A stretch of DNA of 38,838 nt from Eimeria necatrix. Taxonomy: Eukaryota; Apicomplexa; Conoidasida; Eucoccidiorida; Eimeriidae. The DNA is taken from contig NW_013653655.1 of the NCBI RefSeq assembly GCF_000499385.1, forward strand, positions 1 through 38,838, given 5' to 3'. The position numbers and the translations under genes were made by a program. Every line of letters starts with the position of its first letter. Position 1 is the first letter of the stretch. The notes beneath the pieces are model-generated. The model was given only the letters and a program-made list of their open reading frames with translations. It was not told the DNA's origin and ran no database searches. This document shows, piece by piece, positions 8,854 through 18,400 of this stretch.

Positions 8854-9273
8854 TGTACTACACTGCGTTCTCTGCAGCGTCTACGACGCTGCACTGCCCA
8901 CAACTCGGGAGTTCTAAGAAATATTCTCTACTACCGAAGCATCGGTCGCGTGACGTCTACAAATGTATTGAAAAGACCGTTTTGTTTCGAGCTCCCAAAC
9001 CCATATTTTCTTAAAAGTCGTTTCTTCTTGTTTTTGCTGTGCTGGTCCGGTGAGGATGTGACGCGCACCTGTGCCGGCGTTGTCGGCAGCCCCAATCGTA
9101 GAGCATTCGCAGGCATTTCTAGTCTATACACGTTAATTTGTTAATAAATTGCATTTGTATTTCACTAGTAAAGCGCTCAGTCCGCATCTAAACCTTTTAA
9201 CCGCATATAGGTCATCAGTTAGCTATCCTCTATACGTCAACAGCAAGGCCCATTGTAGTGCTTGCGCACTACA
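8854..9273 (-). repeat. 3' LTR of the retrotransposon
   Basis: 420 bp, ending on the plus strand with a TGTAGTGC-TTGC-GCACTACA hairpin that is the LTR start in element orientation. My hand alignment with the 5' LTR gives 14 substitutions (10 transitions) and 3 indels, about 96-97% identity. About 170 bp in the middle are identical. The outer end reads TGTACTACA rather than TGTAGTACA. Confidence 0.93.
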
Positions 9274-9285
9274 ACTTCCCCCCTT
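9274..9285 (-). promoter_or_regulatory. Polypurine tract
   Basis: In element orientation AAGGGGGGAAGT lies directly against the TGTAG start of the 3' LTR. A G-rich purine run in exactly this place is the primer for plus-strand DNA synthesis in LTR elements. Confidence 0.85.
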
Positions 9286-9444
9286 GCCGGGCTGAACCGG
9301 CCTTCTCACAGCATATTATTTCTGCCTTTTCAGTCCTTATTCCCTTGTGAAGCTAATGCCATGAGCGCATGCGGTACGCAGCGCTTCCTCCCCCACCTCG
9401 TCATTGAAGGCTGTCGTGTGGCGGCAGTTGACGGACCCAAACCG

Positions 9445-9933
9445 CTACGCCTCGGAAGAAGCAAGATTGTTTCGAACCTGAAGACGTCTTCTCTGACGGC
9501 GGTGCCAAGCAGGGAGCAGAGCCTGACATCCTCTAAGGTGGTGGGCGGGCTCCCATTTGGCTTGATCTTTAGGGGTCCCGCGCCACTTCACGAGGTACTG
9601 AGCTTCATCTCCCGAGCAGTATTGGTCTATTATATAATCGACTCCATACCCCTCTGTCGGATTGCCTGCCGCATCGCGGATAGGGGGCCAGGCGGTGTCG
9701 GCTTCCTGGGGAACCAAGTCTGGAGGGCGGGGGCGGTGGGGAACTAGCTGCGAAGCATGAAAAACGTTGTGGCATTCATAAGTAGGATGTAAAAAGAGAC
9801 GGTAAGCGACGGTGCTTATTCTTTCAATGATTTCAAGGGGTCTTCGGTAACGGGGCTCGAACTTAGAGCAACTAGAAGAAGCCGGTAGATGCTTGCTGCC
9901 GAGCCAATCCTTGTCGCCCACTGCATACTCCAC
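9445..9933 (-). pseudogene. Integrase C-terminus and chromodomain
   Basis: Continuation of the integrase frame. KFEPRYRRPLEIIERIS and VAYRLFLHPTYECHNVFH form the GPY/F-like module of chromoviral integrases. About 80 residues further comes a chromodomain: YGVDYIIDQYCSGDEAQYLV, KWRGTP and KWEP, then CQALLPAWHRR. Tyr and the two Trp expected to form the aromatic cage for methylated histone tails are present, so the group is the canonical kind thought to guide insertion to heterochromatin. This 162-codon stretch is free of stops, unlike the integrase core upstream, which is broken by two TAA codons at 9973 and 9955 just before it. Confidence 0.88.
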
Positions 9934-9954
9934 AGCTCGGCGCTTTTTGTGTGC

Positions 9955-10848
9955 TTAATATTTCTGCTGCCATTATGCCTTCTGTATGTGGCTCTGCGCT
10001 CTGTCGCAGAGCTGCCGGAAGAGCTTAGTCATCGGAGGAATGAGCGTAGGGGCTAACTTGCCTACGATATCAAGAGATTCGCAGCAGTCAGCGGGTCCTC
10101 GCCGATCATGATCTCGAAGGGAGAGAGCTCGGTGGATGAATGGCTTGTCGTGTTTTAGGCAAGTTCCAGGGGCGGAAGCAAAAGCTCTCACTCGCGTTTG
10201 TCGGATTGGATGTAGGTACGAAGCATCTGGTCCAGTGTGCGGTTAACCCTTTCAGTTTGACCGTCGCTTTGTGGATGGTAGGACGAGGACATGGCGCGTT
10301 TGATGTTAAAGCGGCGACATAGTTGTTGCCAGAGGTCTGACTGGAAGCGGGGGTCGCGGTCCGATAAGAGTATCTCTGGAAATCCGTGGTAGCGGATCAG
10401 TCGGTCTGCGAGAAGCTCCACGGTGTCTTCTGCTGTGAATGACTTCTTTGCAGGAACGAAATGAGCCATCTTGCTCAGAGAGTTGACCATCACGAAAAAT
10501 CGAGTCGTGCCCTGTCATCGTAAGGGGAAGATACGTGATAAAATCGAGGTTCACGTGCGCCCATCGACGCGACGGGATGAGTAGCTGCTGAAGAAGGCCT
10601 GCAGGTTTCTGGCTCAGAGACTTAGACGCACGACAGTGAATGCAGGACTCAACATACGCTGTAGTGTGAGCAAGCATCCCTGGCCAGTAGTAGTGCTTGC
10701 TCAGAGCCGTGAAGATCTTCTTTTGGCCTCGATGACCGGCTGTCACATGGTCATGATGTGAGTGCAAGACATGCGTGAGGAACTCAGGGAATTGTGGAAC
10801 ACAGATTCGCCGTAGTTCATGAACACAAGTCTGCAAGTAAGGCGGCAC
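9955..10848 (-). pseudogene. Integrase core (HHCC and DD35E), frameshifted
   Basis: The integrase zinc finger is intact: H-SHHDHVTAGH-RGQKK, HYYWPGM, then YVESCIHC. The first catalytic Asp is in NLDFITYLP. One surplus base in an A/T run of five (10495-10499) shifts the frame; the second Asp (LSDRDPRF) and the Glu (DGQTERVNR) continue in the other frame, with exactly 35 residues between them. Further breaks are a TGA at 10188 where Trp is usual, a TAA at 10155 within the usual AYNTT motif, a frameshift near 10075 and TAAs at 9973 and 9955. The enzyme would insert element DNA into the genome; all catalytic residues are kept but no full-length protein can be made. Confidence 0.92.
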
Positions 10849-11200
10849 ATAGCGAAAGGTGACGTGACAATTGCGAAACTCTATCTGTATAGCGTCTCCT
10901 GGTTGTTTTGCAGCGACTTCGTAGGGAGCGCGGAAAGCAGGACACTTTGACTAGGCTTGCGGCCATTCAGGCGCCTCAGGAGGGTCAGCTCGAGTCTTCG
11001 TTGCAGGTGTGTGATGTTCCGCCTCTGGATTGGACTCAGGCGGCGGAGTTGTAGGTGGTGATGGCAAAGCGCGTTGTCTGGATCATCGCGAACGAATTCC
11101 GGCGAGCTCCCTGTATTTAGCAAGCCGACCAGGAGAGCGAAGAGCCGCGCGCGTTTGCTCTACTGCAAGCATCAATGGTGTCGTTAGTGTGTTGTGCGAG
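10849..11200 (-). pseudogene. RNase H to integrase linker with two stops
   Basis: In the pol frame this is a Pro- and Glu-rich linker (PSPPTTPPPESNPE) interrupted by TGA at 11083 and TAG at 10951. It then reads CPAFRAPYE and FRYVPPYLQ and passes without a break into the integrase zinc finger. Both stops could come from CGA and CAG by one C-to-T change. Confidence 0.75.
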
Positions 11201-11592
11201 CTGGTGTTAGAGAGACCGGGACGGCGAGCCAAGGCATCAGCCGCCTGATTTCGCGCTCCTTGAACATAAGTGATGTGCAAATCCAGGAACTCGGCCAGGA
11301 AGTCTAACCACCGAGCGGTGCGTCCGGGCAAAGGCTTCGATGCTTGGAGTCGTTGGAGATGCGTAAGATCTTGGTGATCTGTATGAGCCGTCACTTTTGC
11401 GACACGGAGTAAATGAGAACACTTGTCCAGGGCCGTGACCAACGCCAAGAGCTCTTGATCGTAGATCGAGTATTTCTGTTGTGTCGGGTTCATAACTTGG
11501 CTGAGGGGACCGATGGGCTTGCCTTCTTTTTCTAGAACCGCTCCGATCGCATAGCCAGAGGCATCCGTGTATAACTGGAAACGCTTCGTGGT
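11201..11592 (-). pseudogene. RNase H domain
   Basis: Begins FQLYTDASGYAIGAVLEKEG (first catalytic Asp), then YSIYDQELLALVTAL (Glu), TAHTDHQDLTHL (Asp) and GARNQAADALARRPG (Asp). All four acidic residues of the Ty3-type RNase H are present and the domain itself has no stop. It would degrade the RNA strand during reverse transcription. It is cut off from RT by TAG codons at 11773 and 11629. Confidence 0.92.
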
Positions 11593-11775
11593 CTCAGGAG
11601 CTTGTAATGTAGTGAAATCGATTAAGCGCTATTTGAGCTGCTGCACCGCCTTTGTGTGAACTTCTGTCCATTTGGAACTAACATCTTTACGTGTAAGATC
11701 AACCAGAGGCCGCGCAGTGTCTGCATAATTAGGTCCCATGAACATGCGACAGTAATTTATGCTGCCGAGGAACTA
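11593..11775 (-). pseudogene. RT connection segment with two TAG codons
   Basis: In phase with RT and RNase H. It reads FLGSINYCRMFMG and later KAVQQLK, matching the conserved connection region of gypsy pol (usually VRxFLGxxNYYRRF). TAG codons at 11773-11775 and 11629-11631 lie where Gln would be acceptable. Confidence 0.85.
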
Positions 11776-13131
11776 CCGCACTTGCGTTTCGTTTTCCAGC
11801 ACCTCTGGCCAGTGCCGGATAGCTTCCATTTTGTCTTCTGCAGGTTTGATGCCTTCGGCAGTGATAGTGTAACTCAAATATGTGATTGCTTGCCTAGCGA
11901 ACTTGCATTTGCGGAATTTTGGGTAGAATTGGTTATGCAGGAAAACACTGAGAACTTGTCGCAGGAGGGAAACGTGTCCAGCGAGGTCGGAACTATAAAT
12001 AAGTACATCATTTAGGTACGCAATAACACCGTATCCTAATAAAGGCTGTAGATAGGCATTAATGTTGGCCTGGAACGTAGCTGGAGCACCCTTAAGGCCA
12101 GATGGCATAACTCGATATTCAAATAGCCCTAGAACGGGACGGAAAGCCGTCTTCCAACGGTCTTCCTTAGCCATACGTATTTGGTGGAGTCCTGTTTCAA
12201 GGTCCAAAGAGGAAAAGTACTTGGCTCCTCCCAGCATCTCCAGAATGGTTTGAATGGGAGGTAATGGAAAATCAGGAGTGACTGTAAGGGCATTCAGAGC
12301 CAGGTAGTTAACAACCATACGCATCTTCCGCTCCCCAGAGCCATCATCTCGCTTGTCGAGCACTATCGTAGGAGAGCAGATAGGCGAATATGTTGGTCTG
12401 ATCCCACCATTGTCCGCTAATTTAGCTATCTCCTGTTTGTGGAATGTGAGCTGATCTGGGGTCATGCGGTAAATCACAGATCTCGCTGGAAGTTTTCCAG
12501 GTACAAGTAGGATATGGTGGCAATGAGGGCGCTTCGGCGGCAATCCTTTAGGTACGTTATCGGGGATGACCGCCTGATTCTCTTTCAACACCTTGGTAAT
12601 CTCGAATGGAATAGCTTGTGCCTCTGTCGAGTGTATCCACTCATCGAAGAGTGTGTGTTCGAGTTTTGCCGTAGGCCGTGGAGACTCTTCTTCATCCTCC
12701 GCTGCTGTCAAGGCACTAGAAGCCAAAGGAAGGCTAGAACCGGAGGCTTTGGGTCGATTCCCGATCAACGCCCAGCAAAGTGCGCCTTGACACTCGTCCG
12801 TGAACCTCAGTGCCACTGACGAGCCAGCGTCGGGCAAAGCCAGGATAAAATGCAAACCGTGCAATGGTGCTCTGAGATTCTTTGCGTCGGCCGCAGCCTG
12901 GCGAACAAGCGACGTTATCCGTGCCTTCGCCTCAGTCTTTGCATGGGATTTACACCTTTTAGGTGGTGGCCGTAGGAGTATGGCAGCCTCCTCCGCTGAC
13001 ATACCCGCCACTTGCTTAGCCAAAATATCATACGCTTGCTCTGCAGGAGTTCTTGGAGGTGCTACTATGACTTTCACCCTGCAATGTCTCTTCACCCATC
13101 TTAACGACAGGTAGCTCGCACCACTGGCCAT
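11776..13131 (-). pseudogene. Reverse transcriptase with YLND active site
   Basis: An uninterrupted 452-codon frame. Residues about 24-200 form the protease-RT linker. RT motifs follow: PHCHHILLVPGKLPARSVIY, GGIRPTYSPICSPTIVLDKR, MRMVVNYLALN, KYFSSLDLETGLHQIRM (first catalytic Asp, residue 310), FEYRVMPSGLKGAPATFQ and AYLNDVLIYS. The last should be YxDD; here the first Asp of the pair is Asn (residue 374, codon AAT at 12010-12012, one G-to-A step from GAT), which should abolish polymerisation. VVNY where VVDY is usual is a second Asp-to-Asn change. The first 20 or so residues are out of phase with protease: the true joint is a frameshift near 13070. Confidence 0.95.
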
Positions 13132-13642
13132 TCACATGGGTCCGGAGCTTGTGGGACTGAAAATACCAGGCCACCTTATGTTTAATCAGCCAATCCAAAC
13201 CCAAAACTAAATCATAGGGAACGGTTCCCACCAAGAATTCCCCGGAAAAACGTGCGTGTCCACACCACATCGTCAACCCCGTCACAACTCGATCAATGCG
13301 CAATTTTTCACCAGTAGCAACAGTGGACCTATGCTCTTCTGGAAGTCTCCGCAACCTCAGCTGCAATCGCTCGACTGTTTTAGGGTTAATGAAACTTCTC
13401 GAAGCGCCTGTGTCTAAAAGCGCCTCTCATGAACTTCCTGCAAGTTCAACGCGAAGTACTGCTGTTGCACCGGCGTAACACAAGGCTCCTCCTTGGTTGC
13501 AAGATTCCTTTGCACACGTTTCCCGCCACCAGTGCGGCATAGTCTCTATCGCTTCTGGCCTCCAGTCTTCTTCCGTCGCTTCTGCATACTTCCCGCTGTT
13601 ATCCGTCTTCTCGCACGGAGCCGCTTCACTCCGCATCGCCAC
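13028..13642 (-). pseudogene. Retroviral-type aspartic protease
   Basis: The active site LLDTGASRSFI is at about 13400-13414, followed by the flap region and YDLVLGLDWLIKHK, which corresponds to the ILG/DW motif of Ty3-type proteases. Just before the active site a TGA (13427-13429) interrupts VELAGSS-EALLD, one C-to-T step from CGA. The frame runs from 13642 and is lost near 13070, where pol continues in another phase. In the intact element this enzyme would process Gag-Pol. Confidence 0.9.
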
Positions 13643-13841
13643 CGGCCCACACTACAACCGCGTTCCCGAAGGCGGCTGAGTCCCTGCACGTCCTCATCGC
13701 TCATTTTGTTTTCCTCTCCCGTGTTGAGGAGACGGTTCCCCCGTTCTAGGGAGACTGGAATGGCATTAGGTCCTGTCGCTACCGCACACATCATCCCTTT
13801 GCCATGGCTACGCGGCCTAGAACGCTCGTCTCCAACAACGC
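13643..13841 (-). pseudogene. Gag-protease junction, degraded
   Basis: No clear single frame links the end of gag (TAG at 13842) with the protease frame. One minus frame is rich in Arg and Lys (RARRRITAGSMQKRRKK). Whether gag and pol were originally one frame or joined by frameshifting cannot be decided. Confidence 0.45.
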
Positions 13842-14939
13842 CTAGGCCACGCGGTTTAACCGTTCGGTCTTCTCAGTGCTGGGACGGATAGGTTGCCTGT
13901 TGCTCTTGTTTTCCGGCTCGGCACGGCCTCGTTCGTCTGTAGGATAGTCACGAGCATAGTGTCCAACACCTGCACACTTCTTGCAGGTCTCGCCTGGCCG
14001 ATTGGTTCGTTCCCCTTTGCTGGGGCAAACTCGTGCCGGGTGTCCACGATCATGACACTCGTAGCAGTTCCCGGAGTTTCCTCCAAGCCTAGTTTCATTT
14101 TCCTGCTTCCGATGGGTTGCATTCGCCTCTTTAGCAGCTCTTATCGCTCGACTAGCCCTTTCTCGTAGCTCTAGCACAGTCTGCTTAGGTTCATAGAGTC
14201 GCGCTGCTGCTGTCGCCGCTTGTTCCCAGGAGGGATACCTCACCAGCCCATTATTTGTAATGAGAAGGTGGAGGTCAGTTGGTAGCCCAGCGCAGTAGAA
14301 TTCAGCGAGTTCGACGGGGGCGATCCCAACTCCACGCTCTGCTACAGCCGCAAACTGGTCCGTATACTCTTTAGGGTTTCCATTCCACCGTGCTTTACCC
14401 AACTCCGTTAGCAGTTGACTCTACGACATTGTCTTGTCGAACCCTTCCAGAAGCCGGCGCTGTACAGTCGCCCAGTCGCTTAGGTCGATAGTTCGCTATA
14501 GATACATCCAATAAGCTAGAGCTGGACCCACAAGATGGTCGATAAGTGCGTCCCCCCACTCACTGGTCTCCAATCCCATCTGAGTGTACCGTCGTTCGAT
14601 ACGCATTAAAAAGGCCTGCATAGTACTGCCGTCTTCAGGGAGTATAGGCGACGTTACGCTCGATCCTCCAGGCCCTCCTATAACATTCCTTTTCACAGCC
14701 TTCGCAGAGTGGAATTTGTCCCACGTGACGTACGGACAGTCCCCTGGCATGCCTTTAACATTTGCTGTAGGTGCCACCTGCTGGGGTGTCTCCTTACGCC
14801 CGTGCGGCCGCTTTGCCACCGATGGTTTCGGAGTAGCATGTCGAGGTTGGGTTGGTGTTCCACTGGGCAACTTGTTTACTGACATGGTAGAAGTGTCCTG
14901 TTGCATAGGTCCGACTACCCGTCCGCTGCGTAGGTGCAT
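13842..14939 (-). pseudogene. Gag polyprotein with two zinc knuckles
   Basis: Starts at ATG 14939 (MHLRSGRVVG). The retrotransposon gag core includes MRIERRYTQMGLETSEW, LVGPALAYWMYL and EFYCAGLPTDLHLLI, as in Ty3-type gag. Two nucleic-acid-binding knuckles follow: CYECHDRGHPARVC is a complete CX2CX4HX4C; CKKCAGVGHYARDY has Tyr in place of the last Cys (G-to-A, TGT to TAT). TAG stops at 14496-14498 and 14421-14423 break the frame, each where CAG is likely. Gag would form the virus-like particle that packages element RNA. Confidence 0.9.
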
Positions 14940-15022
14940 TCCTTACTCAGCTAAGATATCTAGGTGCGAATTATTAAAGCAAAGTATTTCTACCATCAGG
15001 TCTGGAGAAAACAGTTTTTATA

Positions 15023-15039
15023 TCCCGGAACAGCCCCCA
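15023..15039 (-). promoter_or_regulatory. Primer-binding site, tRNA-Pro type
   Basis: In element orientation TGGGGGCTGTTCCGGGA begins two bases (TT) after the 5' LTR. Its complement ends in GCCCCCA, i.e. CCA preceded by a C discriminator base, as in eukaryotic tRNA-Pro, and matches the usual 3' end of animal tRNA-Pro except at two stem bases. It implies a host tRNA-Pro whose acceptor stem begins GGCTGTT. Confidence 0.8.
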
Positions 15040-15041
15040 AA

Positions 15042-15468
15042 TGTAGTACACTGCGTTCTCTGCAGCGTCTACGGCGCTGCACTGCCCACAACTCGGGAGT
15101 TCTAAGAGATATTCCCTACTGCCGAAGCATCGGTCGCGTAACGTCTACAAATGTATTGAAAAGACCGTTTTGTTTCGAGTTCCCAAACCCATATTTTCTT
15201 AAAAGTCGTTTCTTCTTGTTTTTGCTGTGCTGGTCCGGTGAGGATGTGACGCGCACCTGTGCCGGCGTTGTCGGCAGCCCCAATCGTAGAGCATTCGCAG
15301 GCATTTCTAGTCTATACACGTTAATTTGTTAATAAATTGCATTTGTATTTCACTAGGAAGAGGCTATAACGCTCAATCTGCGTCTAAACCTTTTAACCGC
15401 ATATAGGTCATCAGTAGCTATCCTCTATAGGTCAACAGCAAGCCCCATTGTAGTGCCTGCGCCCTACA
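15042..15468 (-). repeat. 5' LTR of the retrotransposon
   Basis: 427 bp, bounded by TGTAG and CTACA. Compared with the 3' LTR it has a 10-bp insertion near 15358 and a damaged terminal hairpin (TGTAGTGC-CTGC-GCCCTACA). The transcription start and polyadenylation signals of the element should lie inside but no motif is unequivocal. Confidence 0.93.
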
Positions 15469-18400
15469 CACAGCCTCTAAATATTGCCACCTGCAATAAT
15501 CAGCTGTGGTACGTAAGTGCCTAGCTTCTGAGGCTCAAAGTTCAAGGCTCACGTATGACTTATTGATTGAGCGACGAACCCAACTGGCATAATGTTCTAC
15601 AAGGGATTAACCTTGGATATAAATACTTTGTCTGACAGCATCATGTGAGCCTTCCCACGCTTCCAGAGAGAGTATATGGAGGCGGACCTCTTTTGCAGGT
15701 TGGTGGGTTCAAGCATTTAACGGTGCCAGCACAACACATTTTACTTCATCATTATAACCCAGTCTCTAGCTCTTGGGATGGAGCAAGATTTGAGGTGGAC
15801 CTGTGTTCCTAAGATTCTATCGCTTCCCGGTAAGTGCTAAGGATATGCTCATTCGAGGCTAGTTGGGACACACCGCATAGCGCTTAGTCATAATTTGCTG
15901 CATGCTAGATTTGCAGAGATTCTTTTCTGCTACCGATGTGTGTACTACGTATATGCTTACGTAATTCCTGCAGCATAGACTACAATAGATTTCACAATCA
16001 GAGCCTCCATAGCAGTCCCAAGCGCTCTTCGCACCACAGAAGGGAGATTCGGTCCCTTTCGGACTTTTGCGAAGCCTTGAACAATCACTTTCTTTCAAGA
16101 TACCACGCATTCGACTCAACAAAGTACATTATTGTGCGGTTTGACAAATTCAACTGATTGCTTCCATGGCAAGTTGCCATGCTATGCACCCGGTGTCAAA
16201 GCCTGCCACAAAAGCTCGCCATGATGCTGGGCATGGAAAACTTGAAGATGTCCAGAGCTCTATAGTCCTCCATAGCGTAAAAGTTAGCCTATATAACTGG
16301 CACTCCCGATATTAATAGGTCTTCTAAACGCTGGCTTCTCCCCAGCTTTCATGTGGAGTCCATTAGCAAGGTACTACTTCGATCAACTATATATCAAAGT
16401 TGGAAGCGGCAACGACAAGAATGCTCATGAGGAAAGTGTTACCCATGGGACGCCTGGAACGGCTGGTGGCCACGAAGGTAGCCGCGTCTCCCTGAAGACA
16501 TTGTTTGTCATAGCATAGCTCTCCACAGCATGTGCATCGTCGTCCATGTCAGAAGCAAGAGCATTTTGGGTAAACAACCAGGCTCTGTGAAACATCTAAG
16601 TACTCTTATTCCAATTCTTTGACGTGATATTTTTGCCTTTGCCGCTTAGCTTCATTTTCTGAGGTGCATGTAGTTATTCACGCAAAGCTATGCCATATCG
16701 TTTTACCTGTTCGAGTTGTTAAGCCCTCTATGCTAGCTCGTGAGGCTTACCCTTGATCATTCTATAGAAACCATGTTGCTGGTTCTTTAACCTTGTGTGA
16801 CCCTCTCTTGGAAACATTTTTCACTTCCCCCTGCAATCAGGATTACGAACCACGCTGCATTCAAGCAACTGTCGAATATCATAGTTTAATATGGACAAAA
16901 AATGAACAATACAAAATTGTACACGTAAAGGTATAACTCTCAGAAGATCTTCGTTCAAGCGTCTTCGCAGTCTGAAGACGCAAATCCATAAGCAGCTGCT
17001 GTCGTGATTGCTCATTTCTATTGGCGCCCCTCCCAGTTGGCACCAGATACATCTGAGTAGCATTCAGATGCCTTCGTACTACATTTCATTGGCCTAAAAA
17101 TAACGTTTGGTCCTAGATTACTGCACAGTTTTAGAAGTTGACAAGCGTCTTTTTTGAGGTAGTACTGCACACTGCGCTTTGGCCAAGTACTCTCGTGTGT
17201 CTTGGGTTCGAGTGTAGTCTAACTTCAAACTGAGTCCTTATCTGTGTGTCCCTACATTTGCGGCATACTATCCTACAAACTAACCTACGTGCAACTTTTG
17301 AAATGCGCTAGTGTCACGTTTCCGCGGTTGTACAGGACCGTCCTAGGCTCTTATGACATCAGGCTGATCGCACTCTTCAAAAAAAATAAAAAACCTTATA
17401 AAAGCAATGGTTGCTGATTCCAAGCTCCACATTAGTCCAAGCTTTACAAAGAAGAGTCGACTGACCCGCGTAGTGACGTTTTGTTCTTAACTAAATTCAC
17501 ATCATATCATATTTCCGACTTCTGTCAATGGTTATGCCAGGCCATTCAGTGAAGTGCCTGCTTGTTGCCATGTTCATTTCCCCGACTGCATTTCATTTAC
17601 AAACGAAAATTGCTCCCCAAAGAGAAATGGAAAAAACGTCTTCGCGACTCAACACAGCATCATACGGAGACGAAAAATTTTGGGCATTTTTAAAGCTGTG
17701 TACAAAGTTGCCGATTATGTTGGGCAAGCCTTCACATCCGCTAGCGGCCCACTGTGCATTAATTAATGTACGACCCCGTTTGGAATCAGTTATATCAACC
17801 ACTGAGCAGTATCGAATGAATAAAACTGCGACAAATCGCTGAAGATATGCGTACCTGCATACAATGGTCTGCGACGTCTCCCTCCATTGTTTATGGCCCA
17901 GCGAAACACTCACTCACTACAGAAAACAGTTCTGTAAGAGTCACGCATTGCAGTACATGGAGTCAAATAGTCACTAGTTCTACTTTTTCACGCTTTCTGA
18001 TATGGCTGCTACAACACGTCAGGTCGATTTACTACCATTTTTCCTGCAGCTCTGAGGTACGAAGCATGAAGGACAGAGAGACAACGCGGTAAATGTCAAC
18101 TAGCCGCAGATGCTGGACAAAGCCTATATATCTCTCCAGAACGCCAGCCAAAAAATCTAAAGACGCTCGCCGACTGATCGTTTAGCAGTTGATTGCTCAC
18201 AAAGGACGTGGGCAAATACTCACATCCTTAGAAACATTGGCCTCTACTCTGTTCATTTGCGGATAAACGTGTGTCGCTATTAAGACAACGTCACGACTCG
18301 AGGCCCACAATGCATCCACAGGTGCAGCCACTTTGATCAGCTAAAGCCAAGTAAGGCTACTAATGGAACATAGCGAATATTCAGCCGTTAAAGAGACGAG

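Larger units (their letters stand above)
8854..15468 (-). mobile_element. Near-complete Ty3/gypsy chromodomain LTR retrotransposon
   Basis: Order in transcription direction: 5' LTR (15042-15468), primer-binding site, gag, protease, RT, RNase H, integrase, chromodomain, polypurine tract, 3' LTR (8854-9273). PR-RT-RH-IN order and the C-terminal chromodomain place it with chromoviruses of the Ty3/gypsy (Metaviridae-type) group. Total length is about 6.6 kb, usual for the group. Eleven in-frame stops (two in gag, one before the protease site, two between RT and RNase H, two between RNase H and integrase, four in the integrase region) and three frameshifts (near 13070, 10495 and 10075) make it non-autonomous now. 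Flanking 5-bp sequences (GCACC left, CACAG right) do not match, so no target-site duplication is seen. Confidence 0.95.

Noticed and set aside
8931..9144. Frames duplicated at 8931-9144 and 15116-15332 as a gene family
   Set aside because: They are translations of the two LTR copies.
9445..15468. TAG reassigned to Gln in this genome
   Set aside because: The element also carries TGA, TAA and frameshifts, and the host-like exons at 2069-2404 and 37770-38748 contain no in-frame TAG; decay is simpler.
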